A stretch of 20,341 nucleotides of DNA from CAZKUN01 sp964555935 (GTDB lineage Bacteria > Armatimonadota > Zipacnadia > Zipacnadales > VGFC01). The position numbers were made by a program, and so were the translations under genes. Below are positions 8,717 to 16,763 of this stretch, piece after piece. Positions within the stretch are counted from its first letter, which is position 1. Every line of letters begins with the position of its first letter. The DNA is taken from assembly GCA_964555935.1 (NCBI GenBank), contig CAZKUN010000171.1, positions 1 to 20,341 on the forward strand, given 5' to 3'. The notes beneath the pieces were generated by a model. It ran no database searches, was not told the origin of the DNA, and saw only the letters and a program-made list of their open reading frames with translations.

Positions 8717-9712
8717 ATGACCTCACGTGATATCATCCGACGCGTCCTCGACCACGACAGCCCCCCGAGAATTGGTTTCGCCTACTCGCCGTACGGCGAC
8801 GAGCCGCGCATGAGTGACCTCGGTGGCGGCGGCCCCGCGGCGGATCTGGATCACGATGGCTCGCGGTGGATCGACGATCGAGGCGGGGAGTGCTGGAAAG
8901 ACGAGTGGGGCTGCACCTGGCGCCGCCTGCCCGGCAAGACGAAGGGCGGCGAGGTGATCGACGCGCCGATCAAGACGTGGGACGACTTCGAGACCTACAC
9001 TCCGCCGTCGCTGGATGACCCCGGCCGCTACGAGCACCTCGTGGAGTCGTTCGAGCAGCAGAAGGACCGCTACCGGTTGGGATCGCTTCCGGCCTGCTCG
9101 TTTGACACGGCGCGCTACCTGAGGCGACTTGAGAATTACCTCCTGGACTGCGCGGCCGAACCCGCCCTCGTGCGGCGGCTTAACCGAATGGTCAGCGACA
9201 TCGTGCTCAGGCAGATCAGCATCTACTCCGAGGTGGGAGCCGATGGCGTGTTCTTCTGTGAGGACTGGGGAACGCAGATCCGGTTGCTCGTCAGCCCGAC
9301 GATGTGGCGGGACATCTTCCGCCCCGATTTCGAGCGGATGATCTCCCACGCGCACTCGCTGGGGTTAACGGTGTGGATGCACTCATGCGGCAAGATCACC
9401 GACATCGTACCCGACCTGGTCGAGTTGGGGATGGACGTGCTGCAATTCGACCAGCCGGACCTGCACGGCATCGACACGCTCGCGGAGTTCCACGACAAGG
9501 TAACGTATTGGTGCCCCGTCGACATCCAGACGACGCTGCTGTCCGGCTCGCAGAGCATCATCCAGGAAAAAGCGCGAGAGATGGTGCGGAAGCTGGGGGC
9601 CGGCGGAGGGCTGATCGCGAAGGACTATCCGGACGAGTTCTCGATCGGCGCGGATCCGCAGTGGCAGCAGTGGGCGTACGAGGCTTTCGTCGAGGCGGGG
9701 CACTCTAGCTAG
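8717..9712 (+). CDS. Uroporphyrinogen decarboxylase (URO-D) superfamily protein, methyltransferase-like
   Basis: This 331-residue protein is of the URO-D superfamily (PF01208). It resembles the corrinoid-linked methyltransferase branch (MtaA/MtbA-like) rather than true HemE. HSCGKITDIVPDLVELGMD (residues 222-240) carries the H-x-C pair (H222, C224), and C266 in YWCPVDIQ could be the third zinc ligand of MtaA-type enzymes. FFCEDWGTQ (179-187) and KLGAGGGLI (292-300) are further family blocks. The N-terminal arginine-rich substrate loop of HemE is not evident. I chose ATG 8717, preceded by AAGGGA about 11 bases upstream, because the frame upstream to 8660 adds only 19 atypical residues. Methyl-group transfer is an inference. 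Its stop codon is nine bases from that of the convergent DUF1638-MEDS gene. Confidence 0.86.
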   Translation: MTSRDIIRRVLDHDSPPRIGFAYSPYGDEPRMSDLGGGGPAADLDHDGSRWIDDRGGECWKDEWGCTWRRLPGKTKGGEVIDAPIKTWDDFETYTPPSLDDPGRYEHLVESFEQQKDRYRLGSLPACSFDTARYLRRLENYLLDCAAEPALVRRLNRMVSDIVLRQISIYSEVGADGVFFCEDWGTQIRLLVSPTMWRDIFRPDFERMISHAHSLGLTVWMHSCGKITDIVPDLVELGMDVLQFDQPDLHGIDTLAEFHDKVTYWCPVDIQTTLLSGSQSIIQEKAREMVRKLGAGGGLIAKDYPDEFSIGADPQWQQWAYEAFVEAGHSS

Positions 9713-9721
9713 AGGCGACGG

Positions 9722-11173
9722 CTACTCAGAGCTGGACTTGATCTCTTCGGCGACCTTGCCCCAGATCTCCTTAGCCGCCTCGGGTGGAGGTTGGTGCAGT
9801 CCGCTCAAAGCGGTCTTCGTGTTGCGGCTGCAGTCGATCAGCGCCTGACAGCGCGGGCATGTCGTGGCGTGCTCATCGAGGCGCTTCTGCCCATTGCCGT
9901 TCAACTCGCCGTCCGCCAGAGCGGAGATCAGCGGCGCGATCGTCTGGCAGTCGAGAGCCTGGGACGTCGCGCCCATCGTGTCGAGAACGTCCTCGCCCCC
10001 GAGGTAGTCACCGTCAAACCGCGCGCCGGCGACGACGTGGCCGCCCGTCCAGATTAGCGGGTGCGTGCGCGCGAGTTCGCCGAGCACGGAGTCAGGCGCG
10101 GCGTCGACCGCGATCTCTGATGCTGTCACAAGCGGCCACCGCGCGCAAGCCGATGAGAGCCTCGCTGTATACTCCAGCACGTAGTCGACGTCGAGTCCCG
10201 CCGACCCAGCCCAGCCGTTTCCGTGGATGACGCACAGTCCGCCGCCACTATCGGCCAAGGCCTGCAAGGAGAGCGTGATCCAGCGGCGGGCCAGCTGTCG
10301 GGGATCGGCTGCGGCTCCCGCGCCGGCAAGAGCCTCTTCCGCTGTGAGAATGCGCAATTGACCGGAGTCGCGAAGCGCGTCGACATCAGGACAGACCGCG
10401 GCCATCTTCGTGGCGACTGCGTCCGGAGACTCGTTGCCGGTGATCCAGACACACGCGGTGTCGCGCGCGAGAAGCGTCGATGCGAGGGTCGCCGCCTGGC
10501 TGGAGCCCTCCGGGCCGTCCTCATCAAGCAGCAGAAGCTGGTCGCCAGGGCCGATCGCGTCAATGCTGATCGGGGCGCGGTCGGACTGGGCAATCCGAAT
10601 GCCGGCTGAGACGGCGGCTGCGCGGAGGGCCTCGCGCAGATGGCCCAGGCCGCTGAAGATAGGAGTGGCGGGACGGTCCGCAAAGCCCTCGACCTCAGCC
10701 AGGTCATCAACGGATGCTGCCCGGCCCGCTTCTTGGATGGCACCGAGCTGCTTGGCGCCGGATGAGTCGACCTGGGCTTTGAGGAGCTGTTCGAGGGGCT
10801 CGCGTGTCTCGGCGTCTTGCAGGTACTCATCCAGCCACGTGGGGGGCAACAGGAGAACGCCTTGGCCCACGCACCAGCCGTACGTGCCGGCGCCTACGAG
10901 CATCTCAGTGCATCTGTGCGCCGTGAGCGAAGCGCCCTTGACGCCCGCGCGGAGAGCCTCGACGTCGGCGCACCCGCCGCCGAAGGCGAGGAGCACGTCA
11001 TCGTTCTCGGCGGCAGCGCAGGCCACCATGTCACAGAGCTGCTCTCGCTGTTCGCCGAACATGCAGCAGGGCCGACTCGAGTAGTGCTCGGTCGGTAGCC
11101 CGAGTTCTTCACAGCAACGCTTGAGTTCGACCGCGAGGGTCTTACAGCCGGCTACGCCAATTTTGGCTGGCAT
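9722..11173 (-). CDS. Three-domain protein: DUF1638-like, MEDS-like sensor, anti-sigma zinc finger
   Basis: This is a 483-residue protein. Residues 3-120 resemble DUF1638 (PF07796): KIGVAGCKTLAVEL, then DDVLLAFGGGC (58-68), then the GTYGWCVGQG region. The segment is unusually cysteine-rich (C10, 20, 21, 36, 37, 47, 52, 68, 88, 101). Residues 205-390 look like a MEDS (methanogen/methylotroph DcmR sensory) domain: GDQLLLLDED, VWITGNESPDAV, DSGQLRILTAEEAL (269-282), and a later conserved W (residue 375). Residues 405-450 form a zf-HC2-type anti-sigma zinc finger with C409 and H435-x3-C439-x2-C442. I chose ATG 11173, giving the MPAKIGVAGC start; the frame stays open upstream, but that stretch looks non-coding. 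The ribosome binding site is weak. No membrane segment is seen, so it should be cytoplasmic. Its partner sigma factor is unknown. Confidence 0.8.
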   Translation of the reverse strand: MPAKIGVAGCKTLAVELKRCCEELGLPTEHYSSRPCCMFGEQREQLCDMVACAAAENDDVLLAFGGGCADVEALRAGVKGASLTAHRCTEMLVGAGTYGWCVGQGVLLLPPTWLDEYLQDAETREPLEQLLKAQVDSSGAKQLGAIQEAGRAASVDDLAEVEGFADRPATPIFSGLGHLREALRAAAVSAGIRIAQSDRAPISIDAIGPGDQLLLLDEDGPEGSSQAATLASTLLARDTACVWITGNESPDAVATKMAAVCPDVDALRDSGQLRILTAEEALAGAGAAADPRQLARRWITLSLQALADSGGGLCVIHGNGWAGSAGLDVDYVLEYTARLSSACARWPLVTASEIAVDAAPDSVLGELARTHPLIWTGGHVVAGARFDGDYLGGEDVLDTMGATSQALDCQTIAPLISALADGELNGNGQKRLDEHATTCPRCQALIDCSRNTKTALSGLHQPPPEAAKEIWGKVAEEIKSSSE

Positions 11174-11500
11174 GGAGTCTAGTTTCCGGTGTGATGATCT
11201 TCGTTGATCGCCGCCCGAGGTCTCGAATTCAACTGCAGTCGCTGATGCTTTCTTCTGGCCTCTGCAGATACTGAGACACGTTGGCTCAGACTTAATAACA
11301 CCGCTGACGCCCGGTGTGTTTCCGACGAAGACGGGCCGTTCGAAGCTGAGAGGCCGCGCAGTCGGCATCGAGGCCAGGGCGCCAGCGAAGGGCATGCGCC
11401 AGGGCGGGACGAATACGCAATAGGGACACGGATTCGCGTCCAGGGATTGGATGACCTCCAGCATGTCCCGCGCTTTCTGGCCCCGTGAGGGCTGATTGGG

Positions 11501-11506
11501 TATAAT
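11501..11506 (+). promoter_or_regulatory. Consensus -10 box for the BON-like gene
   Basis: A perfect TATAAT lies 52 bases before the ATG, predicting transcription start near 11513 and a leader of about 46 bases. The -35 region at the right distance (TGGCCC, 11478-11483) is poor, so an activator may be needed or the promoter may be weak. Confidence 0.5.
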
Positions 11507-11527
11507 GCAGTAGGCAACAGCTGAATC

Positions 11528-11550
11528 CCGGCGCCACGCGCCGGAGGAGG
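11528..11550 (+). promoter_or_regulatory. Leader hairpin abutting the ribosome binding site of the BON-like gene
   Basis: CCGGCGC (11528-11534) pairs perfectly with GCGCCGG (11538-11544) across a three-base loop. The 3' arm shares its last two G residues with the strong Shine-Dalgarno GGAGGAGG (11543-11550), which ends eight bases before the ATG. The all-GC stem could mask part of the ribosome binding site or protect the 5' end of the mRNA. Confidence 0.5.
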
Positions 11551-11558
11551 CCACGCGT

Positions 11559-11813
11559 ATGGCTCTTGAAGACAAACAGATGCGTCGACGCGCAGAGCGC
11601 GAGATCGCGAAGTTCCCGCTCGACATCTCCAAGCTTCTGGTCAGGGTCAATGGGGACACCATCTTCCTTGAGGGCAGAGTCCGGGTGGATCGCAGGGGCC
11701 AGGGGAAGACGGCCGACCTCGACAAGACCTTGCGGGCGGTGGAGGAGACCTTGCGCACGCTCCACAAGATTCGCGACGTCGTCACGGCGGGCATGCAGAA
11801 GGATTACGGATAG
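11559..11813 (+). CDS. Small BON-like protein
   Basis: An 84-residue charged protein of unknown function. Its predicted layout is helix (residues 5-18), strand (26-31), strand (34-40), helix (52-69), strand (71-76), the alpha-beta-beta-alpha-beta order of the BON fold. The strand pair LLVRVNGDTIFLEGRVRV looks like the BON core. There is no signal peptide or membrane segment, so a cytoplasmic role is likely, unlike the periplasmic BON proteins of proteobacteria. A strong GGAGGAGG site and a TATAAT box support it as a real, independently transcribed gene. It converges with rqcH, their stop codons 14 bases apart. The fold assignment is an inference from pattern only. Confidence 0.78.
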   Translation: MALEDKQMRRRAEREIAKFPLDISKLLVRVNGDTIFLEGRVRVDRRGQGKTADLDKTLRAVEETLRTLHKIRDVVTAGMQKDYG

Positions 11814-11827
11814 GCCGAAGAGGCCGT

Positions 11828-13570
11828 CTAGTCCGAGACACGAACGGTGAGCGTCTTCTGGTGGGTGTAGAACACCATGCCAGGGCGCTCACCTTTGGGT
11901 TTTCGGACGTACTTGGCCCGCGTGTAGTCGACGGGAACGGCATCCTGATTGCGCAGCCGCGACCACGTCGCCGCGATTTTGGCCGCCTCAATGAGCGTCG
12001 TGCGGGGCGTGTCGTCAGGGCGTCCGGATGTGCGAATTAGCACGTGCGCTCCCGGCGCTCCCTGCACGTGAAGCCAAAGGTCGTCGGGCGCCGCCGTGCG
12101 GACGAGTTCGTCATTCTGCGTGTGGTTCGTCCCGTAGAGAATCGGCATGCCGTCACATGACGTGCGGGACTTGACCTTGGGCGCGGGTTTGCGTCCGCGT
12201 TCGGGGCGGTTGGTGTCCCGCTGCCTTGGGCGGAGGTATCCCTGCTCCGTCAGCTCCCGTTCGATCGCAACGAGATCATCGTACTCCTCCGCAAGCTCAA
12301 CCTCGGCCTGCACGGACTCCAGATAGGCAACCTCCCGGCTCACTTTCTCAACCAGTGGCGGAACGCGTTTCAGGATTCGGTTGGCGCGCTTGTACTTATC
12401 AAACAGCCTCTGGGCCGTGCCGTGCAGGTCGCCTGGGGGATTCAGCTCCACCGTGATCGTCGGCGCGCCCTCCGCGTAGTAGTCCACGATTTCGATCTCG
12501 CTCGAGTAGCTCTCGGCGGCGTGAGGCTGGGCCAGCAGGAGTTCGCCGATCTGGCGGAGTCTCTGATCGCGTCCGGCCTTTCCCACCCTCTGGTTCAGCT
12601 TGGAGAGCCGCCGGGAGAGGTCTTTGAGTTGCGCGGACGCCGCGCCCTCTACCCTCTGACGCAATTCGCGGGATAGACGCTCGTCGTTCTCGTGCTGGAG
12701 GACGGGATCGAGCGCGGCGCCGATGTGCGGGTGCTCGGCCAGCGGCTCGTCGCAGCACGTCAGCGCGATGGGATACGCGAACCGCTTTGGCAAGTCGGTT
12801 CCCGGCGGGCGCTCGTAGATGAGCGATGGCCCGCGCGTGCTGGCCTCCAAGGCGACCTCTCCCACCAGCGCCACGAGCCTGTCGATCTGCGCGGGCTGCA
12901 GTTGTTCAATGTCGTCGGGCGCGTCACCGAAACGCGCCAGGATCTCCGCGGAGAGAACCTTGCTGATGCCCGTGCAGCTCTTCACCACCAAGTCGCGCAA
13001 CGAGAGGTCCGGGTTGGCCTCAACGCGGGCGAGTAGCGCCTCGGCTGTGATCTCGCGCGGGTCGACCTTGTCGAAGTCGGGCGGAGGGACGTATGGCTCG
13101 CCCTCCATGATCTGACGGTAGCGATTCATCCGCGCCGGAACGTGCTTCGCGCAGGAGATGATGACTTCATGCTCATCGAGCAGCATGATGTTGCCGTGCT
13201 TGCCCATGATCTCCGCGATGAGCGTGCCCGTGGATTCCTTGCCGAAGCCGTCGCACTCCTCGAACTCAAGCCGAATGATTCGATCGAAGCCCGGTTGGCT
13301 GACGCCTGTCAGCCGCGCGCCCCGGAGGTGCTTGCGGAGGGCGAGGCCGAACGGCTGGGGCTGGGCCTTGTTCTTAGGGCGTGAGGCGAGGCAGACACGG
13401 CCGAATTGGGGTGATGAGGAGATGAGCAAGCTGTTCGCCGGCAAGTCGCGCCGGAAGACCAACACCATCTCATCATGGCGCTGCTGCGCGGGGTCTTGCA
13501 CGCGCGCGCCAACGAAGCACATCTCTGCTTCGGCGACAGCGCGAGCCAGCATCATCGCGTCGAAGAACAT
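11828..13570 (-). CDS. rqcH: RqcH/NFACT family ribosome quality control protein
   Basis: RqcH binds stalled 50S subunits carrying peptidyl-tRNA and recruits tRNA-Ala to add alanine tails that mark the chain for degradation. The 580-residue protein has the standard layout: NFACT-N (about 1-215) starting MFFDAMML, a helix-hairpin-helix-like middle, a long coiled coil (about 293-440) interrupted by ELNPPGDLHGTAQRLFDKYK, and the NFACT-R domain (471-575) with GTNHTQNDEL and DLWLHVQGAPGAHV. The D96-R97 pair in FDRIIRLEF matches the Asp-Arg motif needed for tRNA recruitment in RqcH/Rqc2, so it should be tailing-competent. The start is only six bases after the thioesterase stop with no good ribosome binding site, suggesting translational coupling. 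It is the last gene of the ssb operon. Confidence 0.93.
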   Translation of the reverse strand: MFFDAMMLARAVAEAEMCFVGARVQDPAQQRHDEMVLVFRRDLPANSLLISSSPQFGRVCLASRPKNKAQPQPFGLALRKHLRGARLTGVSQPGFDRIIRLEFEECDGFGKESTGTLIAEIMGKHGNIMLLDEHEVIISCAKHVPARMNRYRQIMEGEPYVPPPDFDKVDPREITAEALLARVEANPDLSLRDLVVKSCTGISKVLSAEILARFGDAPDDIEQLQPAQIDRLVALVGEVALEASTRGPSLIYERPPGTDLPKRFAYPIALTCCDEPLAEHPHIGAALDPVLQHENDERLSRELRQRVEGAASAQLKDLSRRLSKLNQRVGKAGRDQRLRQIGELLLAQPHAAESYSSEIEIVDYYAEGAPTITVELNPPGDLHGTAQRLFDKYKRANRILKRVPPLVEKVSREVAYLESVQAEVELAEEYDDLVAIERELTEQGYLRPRQRDTNRPERGRKPAPKVKSRTSCDGMPILYGTNHTQNDELVRTAAPDDLWLHVQGAPGAHVLIRTSGRPDDTPRTTLIEAAKIAATWSRLRNQDAVPVDYTRAKYVRKPKGERPGMVFYTHQKTLTVRVSD

Positions 13571-13576
13571 ACGTGA

Positions 13577-14008
13577 CTACTCGCCCTCATCGTCTGGATT
13601 CTCGACCTTCAGAAACTTCCCTTGGCTTTGGGCGGCGATGGACCCGTCGGGAAGCGTGACTTCGGCTTCAACCTCGAAGATTCGCTTGCGGGTCGCGACG
13701 ACTCGCGAACGTGCCTGGCACGGCTGCATGACCGGCACGGGCTTCTTCAGTCGCACGGTGAACTCCGCCGTCACCGCGTGGATCCCCTGTTCCCACAGAT
13801 TCCGGACCATCACCTCGTCGAGGATCGTCGCGACGATTCCGCCGTGGGCGATGTTCGTCCACCCTTGATACTCCTGGGCGAGCGTGAAGTCACACGCGTA
13901 CTCGTCGCCTTCGAAGCGGAACTCCAACTTCAGACCTCTGGGGTTGGCTTTCCCGCAGGCGAAACAGTAGTCATCGACCTCGAGTCTGGGGCCGGTCGGT
14001 AGGTCCAT
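13577..14008 (-). CDS. Hotdog-fold thioesterase (PaaI/4HBT family)
   Basis: This 143-residue hotdog thioesterase (PF03061) would hydrolyse an acyl-CoA or related thioester in the cytoplasm. GWTNIAHGGIVATILDEVM (residues 49-67) is the family active-site segment, with H55-G-G and D64-E65. The N-terminal YCFACGKANPRGLKLEF (14-30), with the C15-x2-C18 pair, is common in one subgroup of uncharacterised PaaI-like proteins. The ATG shares its A with the dinG stop codon (TGATG), so translation is coupled to dinG, and rqcH follows after six bases. Substrate unknown; the replication/quality-control context gives no metabolic clue. Confidence 0.9.
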   Translation of the reverse strand: MDLPTGPRLEVDDYCFACGKANPRGLKLEFRFEGDEYACDFTLAQEYQGWTNIAHGGIVATILDEVMVRNLWEQGIHAVTAEFTVRLKKPVPVMQPCQARSRVVATRKRIFEVEAEVTLPDGSIAAQSQGKFLKVENPDDEGE

Positions 14009-16746
14009 CAGACAGCCTCCATGCTAGGCCTTGCCACCAACTCCTGAGTGCGGGCGGCGCAAACGGCCAGCGGCTCGCGCAGTTGCATGCAGTTTGGGAG
14101 CGAGTTGAGGAACCGCTCGCCGTATCGACGCAGGACGACTCGGCGATCGAGAATGTACACGGCGCCGCAGTCGGTTGCGGTGCGGATGAGACGCCCGACC
14201 CCCTGCCGGAAGCCGATGATCGCGTTGGGGATGTAGAAGTCCTCGTAGCCGCTCAAGCCCATGTCCTGTACGCGTTCTTGTCGTGCCTGGACGACCGGAT
14301 CGGACGGCACGGCGAAGGGGAGCTTAGCGATGACCAGGCACCGGAGCGCGTGGCCTGGGACGTCAATTCCCTCCCAGAAGCTCTTCAGCCCGAAAAGCAC
14401 GGACGTTGGGTCTTCCCGAAATGTGTCGAGAATTGACGTGCGAGGCCCCGTGATATCCTGACACAAGGGGCGTAGCCCCTGGGACGTCAAGCGCGGTTCG
14501 AGGGCACTGAAGGCCTTTGTCATCGAGTCTCGAGAGGTAAAGAGACAGAGCGTACCGCCTCCAGCGGCGACCGCTGCCTGGTAGAGCGCGTTCTGCGTCG
14601 CCGCATCGAAGTCGCCCTCGCCCGGAATCGGAATGTCCTCGGGGATGCACAGTAGGAGTTGGTTGGCGAAGTCAAACGGCGATGGCACTACCAACTCAAA
14701 TGTGCGGTGGCGCTCCTCGGCGAGGCCGATGCGTTGCCGGAGGTAATCGAATGAGTCCTCCACTGTCAGGGTCGCCGAGGTCAGGATGACCGATGAGGCA
14801 TCGCGATAGAGGGCCTTCGCGAGCGCGGGACCGACATCCACGGGCGCTGCCCGAAGCCCCCAGCCGGGATCGCCGCCGCGCATGGTCCACGTCGATACCC
14901 AGCAGACGTATTCATCGTCTCCAATGCCCTCCACGATGATGTTGAGCGTTCCTGCGAATTCCTCGAACTGGCTGCGCATGTGTTCGATGTCGAGGAGGAT
15001 GGCAACCGCCGTATCGTCGGGCTCGTCAGTCGTCGTGGTAATGGCGTTGGAGAGGATGGCCAACGCGGCCCGGACTTCGTCCGCGGCGCCCCTCACGTTC
15101 GGCAACTCGGCGGAGACTGCTTGCCAGGGCTCGTCGGTGCGCACGTTCATTGTGAGGCGGACAGAGTCGCGCTGAGCGTTGCCCCGCCGATCAGTCGGCG
15201 CGGTCTCGCAGAAATCGAGGATGGCGGCGGCAAAGTCCTCAAAGGCGTAGTCGAGCGCCGCGGTCGGTCCGGCAAGAGCGGCCTGGACGGCGACGCCGTT
15301 GGCGGGGTCGGCCGCAGGCTGAGATTCAAGCCATTCGAGTACGCGACCGTCGAGCGCCTCGGCGCCTTCGCCCGACAGCGCCCGGACCAACCGCCGCGTG
15401 GAGATGCTCGTCACCTCGCGCCCCAGTTGGTCGGTGGCGACGTCCTCAAGGTTGTGGGCCTCATCGATGATAACGTGCTCAAACTCAGGCAGGATCGGAG
15501 TGCCCGAACTGGCAAGCAACAGAGCGTGGTTCGCCACGATGACGTCGGCGTTTTGCGCGTGAGCGCGCGCGACCTCGACCGGACAAGTCTGGTAGTACGG
15601 GCAACTCCGCCCAGAGCAACTGTCGCTTCGGGCTTGCACCTGTCGGACGACGGGACGGATGCTCTCGACCATCTCCACCGCCATGCGTGACATGCTCGAT
15701 ATGTCGGCGATCTCAACTACGGACGACCAGGCGATCACGTGCGCCAGCGCCAGGCGATCGTCACTGAATACAGAGCCTGCGGCTCGATCCGCGGCCGCGG
15801 CCATCAAACGCGGGCACAGGTAGTTGCTCCGGCCCTTCACAACGGCGGCGCGGAATTCCATCCCGAGCGCCCGGCCCGCGAGAGGGATGTCGCGCTCGAT
15901 GAGCTGGTCCTGCAGATTGCGCGTGTTCGTCGACACGACAACGGGCTTGCCTTGAGTGCGAGCGTGGACGATTGCGGGGATGAGGTAGGCAAGCGATTTC
16001 CCAGTGCCTGTTCCGGCCTCGACCAGGAGGACTTCGTCTCGCGTAAGCGCGCCGGCAACGGCCTCGGCCATCTCGATCTGCCCCGGACGGTGCTCGTACG
16101 AGTCGTGCTCCTTGGAGATCGGTCCGTCTGGCGAGAGCACGTCCCCCACAACCTCTGCCAGGTCCGATGGCGGCGGGAGCGGCTCCATGCGCCCGCGTCG
16201 GGGACGCCGGGGCAGCAGCGCGCGGAGCGCGTGCCCGGCCGACACGGGGTCGCCGGGCGGCCCAAGCAGAGCGACAGACCACGTCGGCCCGGCGACGCTT
16301 GAGATCAGACCCTTCGCCGCATCGGACAGGGCGTTGACGCGGTCGCGCAGCCGCAGCGCGACGGTCTCCCAGCGCTCCAGAAACGTGCTGGGATCGGTAA
16401 CGGATGGCGGCTCTATGTGGTGCATCTCGCAGAACGTCTCAATCGAGAAACCCGGCAAGCCCGCGGCCACCAGCAGCGCCGCGCGTTGCGCGTCGCAGAC
16501 GTTCTGCAAGCATCTCCGGGCGATGGGGAGAATGACGGGGTCGCTGAGGCGTGCGGTAAGCTCGTCCGCCCCATAGGTGACGATCGTCTCGGCGTGTTCG
16601 ACGTACTTGAGGAGTTCCCCCATCGCACGGCGGCTCGATGGCGTGTCGGGCAGGCCGGCGTCCGCGACAAACACCTCGGTGTCCGGACACGCCGCCGTCA
16701 GGCGCCACGTTTCGCCGTCGCACTCAAGAGAGACGAATGCCCTCAT
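14008..16746 (-). CDS. dinG: DinG-type XPD-like iron-sulfur DNA helicase with degenerate exonuclease-like N-terminus
   Basis: This 912-residue superfamily 2 helicase unwinds DNA 5'-3' and acts in repair and R-loop removal. Motifs: Walker A GTGTGKS (245-251), the iron-sulfur cysteines C311, C377, C382, C388, motif II DEAH (428-431), motif III SATL (657-660), FWEGIDVPG (790-798) and motif VI QGVGRLIR (848-855). The first ~110 residues follow the outline of the DnaQ-like exonuclease of Gram-positive DinG (TIVTYGADELTARL, then CDAQRAALLVAAGLPGFSIETF), but the catalytic D-x-E and the other acidic positions are not kept, so it is probably not a nuclease. GGAG sits six bases before the ATG. A large hairpin lies between it and ssb. 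Confidence 0.92.
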   Translation of the reverse strand: MRAFVSLECDGETWRLTAACPDTEVFVADAGLPDTPSSRRAMGELLKYVEHAETIVTYGADELTARLSDPVILPIARRCLQNVCDAQRAALLVAAGLPGFSIETFCEMHHIEPPSVTDPSTFLERWETVALRLRDRVNALSDAAKGLISSVAGPTWSVALLGPPGDPVSAGHALRALLPRRPRRGRMEPLPPPSDLAEVVGDVLSPDGPISKEHDSYEHRPGQIEMAEAVAGALTRDEVLLVEAGTGTGKSLAYLIPAIVHARTQGKPVVVSTNTRNLQDQLIERDIPLAGRALGMEFRAAVVKGRSNYLCPRLMAAAADRAAGSVFSDDRLALAHVIAWSSVVEIADISSMSRMAVEMVESIRPVVRQVQARSDSCSGRSCPYYQTCPVEVARAHAQNADVIVANHALLLASSGTPILPEFEHVIIDEAHNLEDVATDQLGREVTSISTRRLVRALSGEGAEALDGRVLEWLESQPAADPANGVAVQAALAGPTAALDYAFEDFAAAILDFCETAPTDRRGNAQRDSVRLTMNVRTDEPWQAVSAELPNVRGAADEVRAALAILSNAITTTTDEPDDTAVAILLDIEHMRSQFEEFAGTLNIIVEGIGDDEYVCWVSTWTMRGGDPGWGLRAAPVDVGPALAKALYRDASSVILTSATLTVEDSFDYLRQRIGLAEERHRTFELVVPSPFDFANQLLLCIPEDIPIPGEGDFDAATQNALYQAAVAAGGGTLCLFTSRDSMTKAFSALEPRLTSQGLRPLCQDITGPRTSILDTFREDPTSVLFGLKSFWEGIDVPGHALRCLVIAKLPFAVPSDPVVQARQERVQDMGLSGYEDFYIPNAIIGFRQGVGRLIRTATDCGAVYILDRRVVLRRYGERFLNSLPNCMQLREPLAVCAARTQELVARPSMEAV

Positions 16747-16763
16747 GGGTTGCTCCGATAACG

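Larger units (their letters stand above)
11174..11558. other. 385-bp divergent intergenic region
   Basis: This gap separates the DUF1638-MEDS gene (minus) from the BON-like gene (plus). It must hold both promoters. The right part carries a perfect TATAAT and a hairpin leader for the BON-like gene. No convincing promoter for the minus gene was found. One minus frame stays open through the gap in phase with the DUF1638 gene and would encode a CPYC-containing peptide from an ATG at 11464, but it has no ribosome binding site and no family resemblance. No RNA gene or repeat was recognised. Confidence 0.6.
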
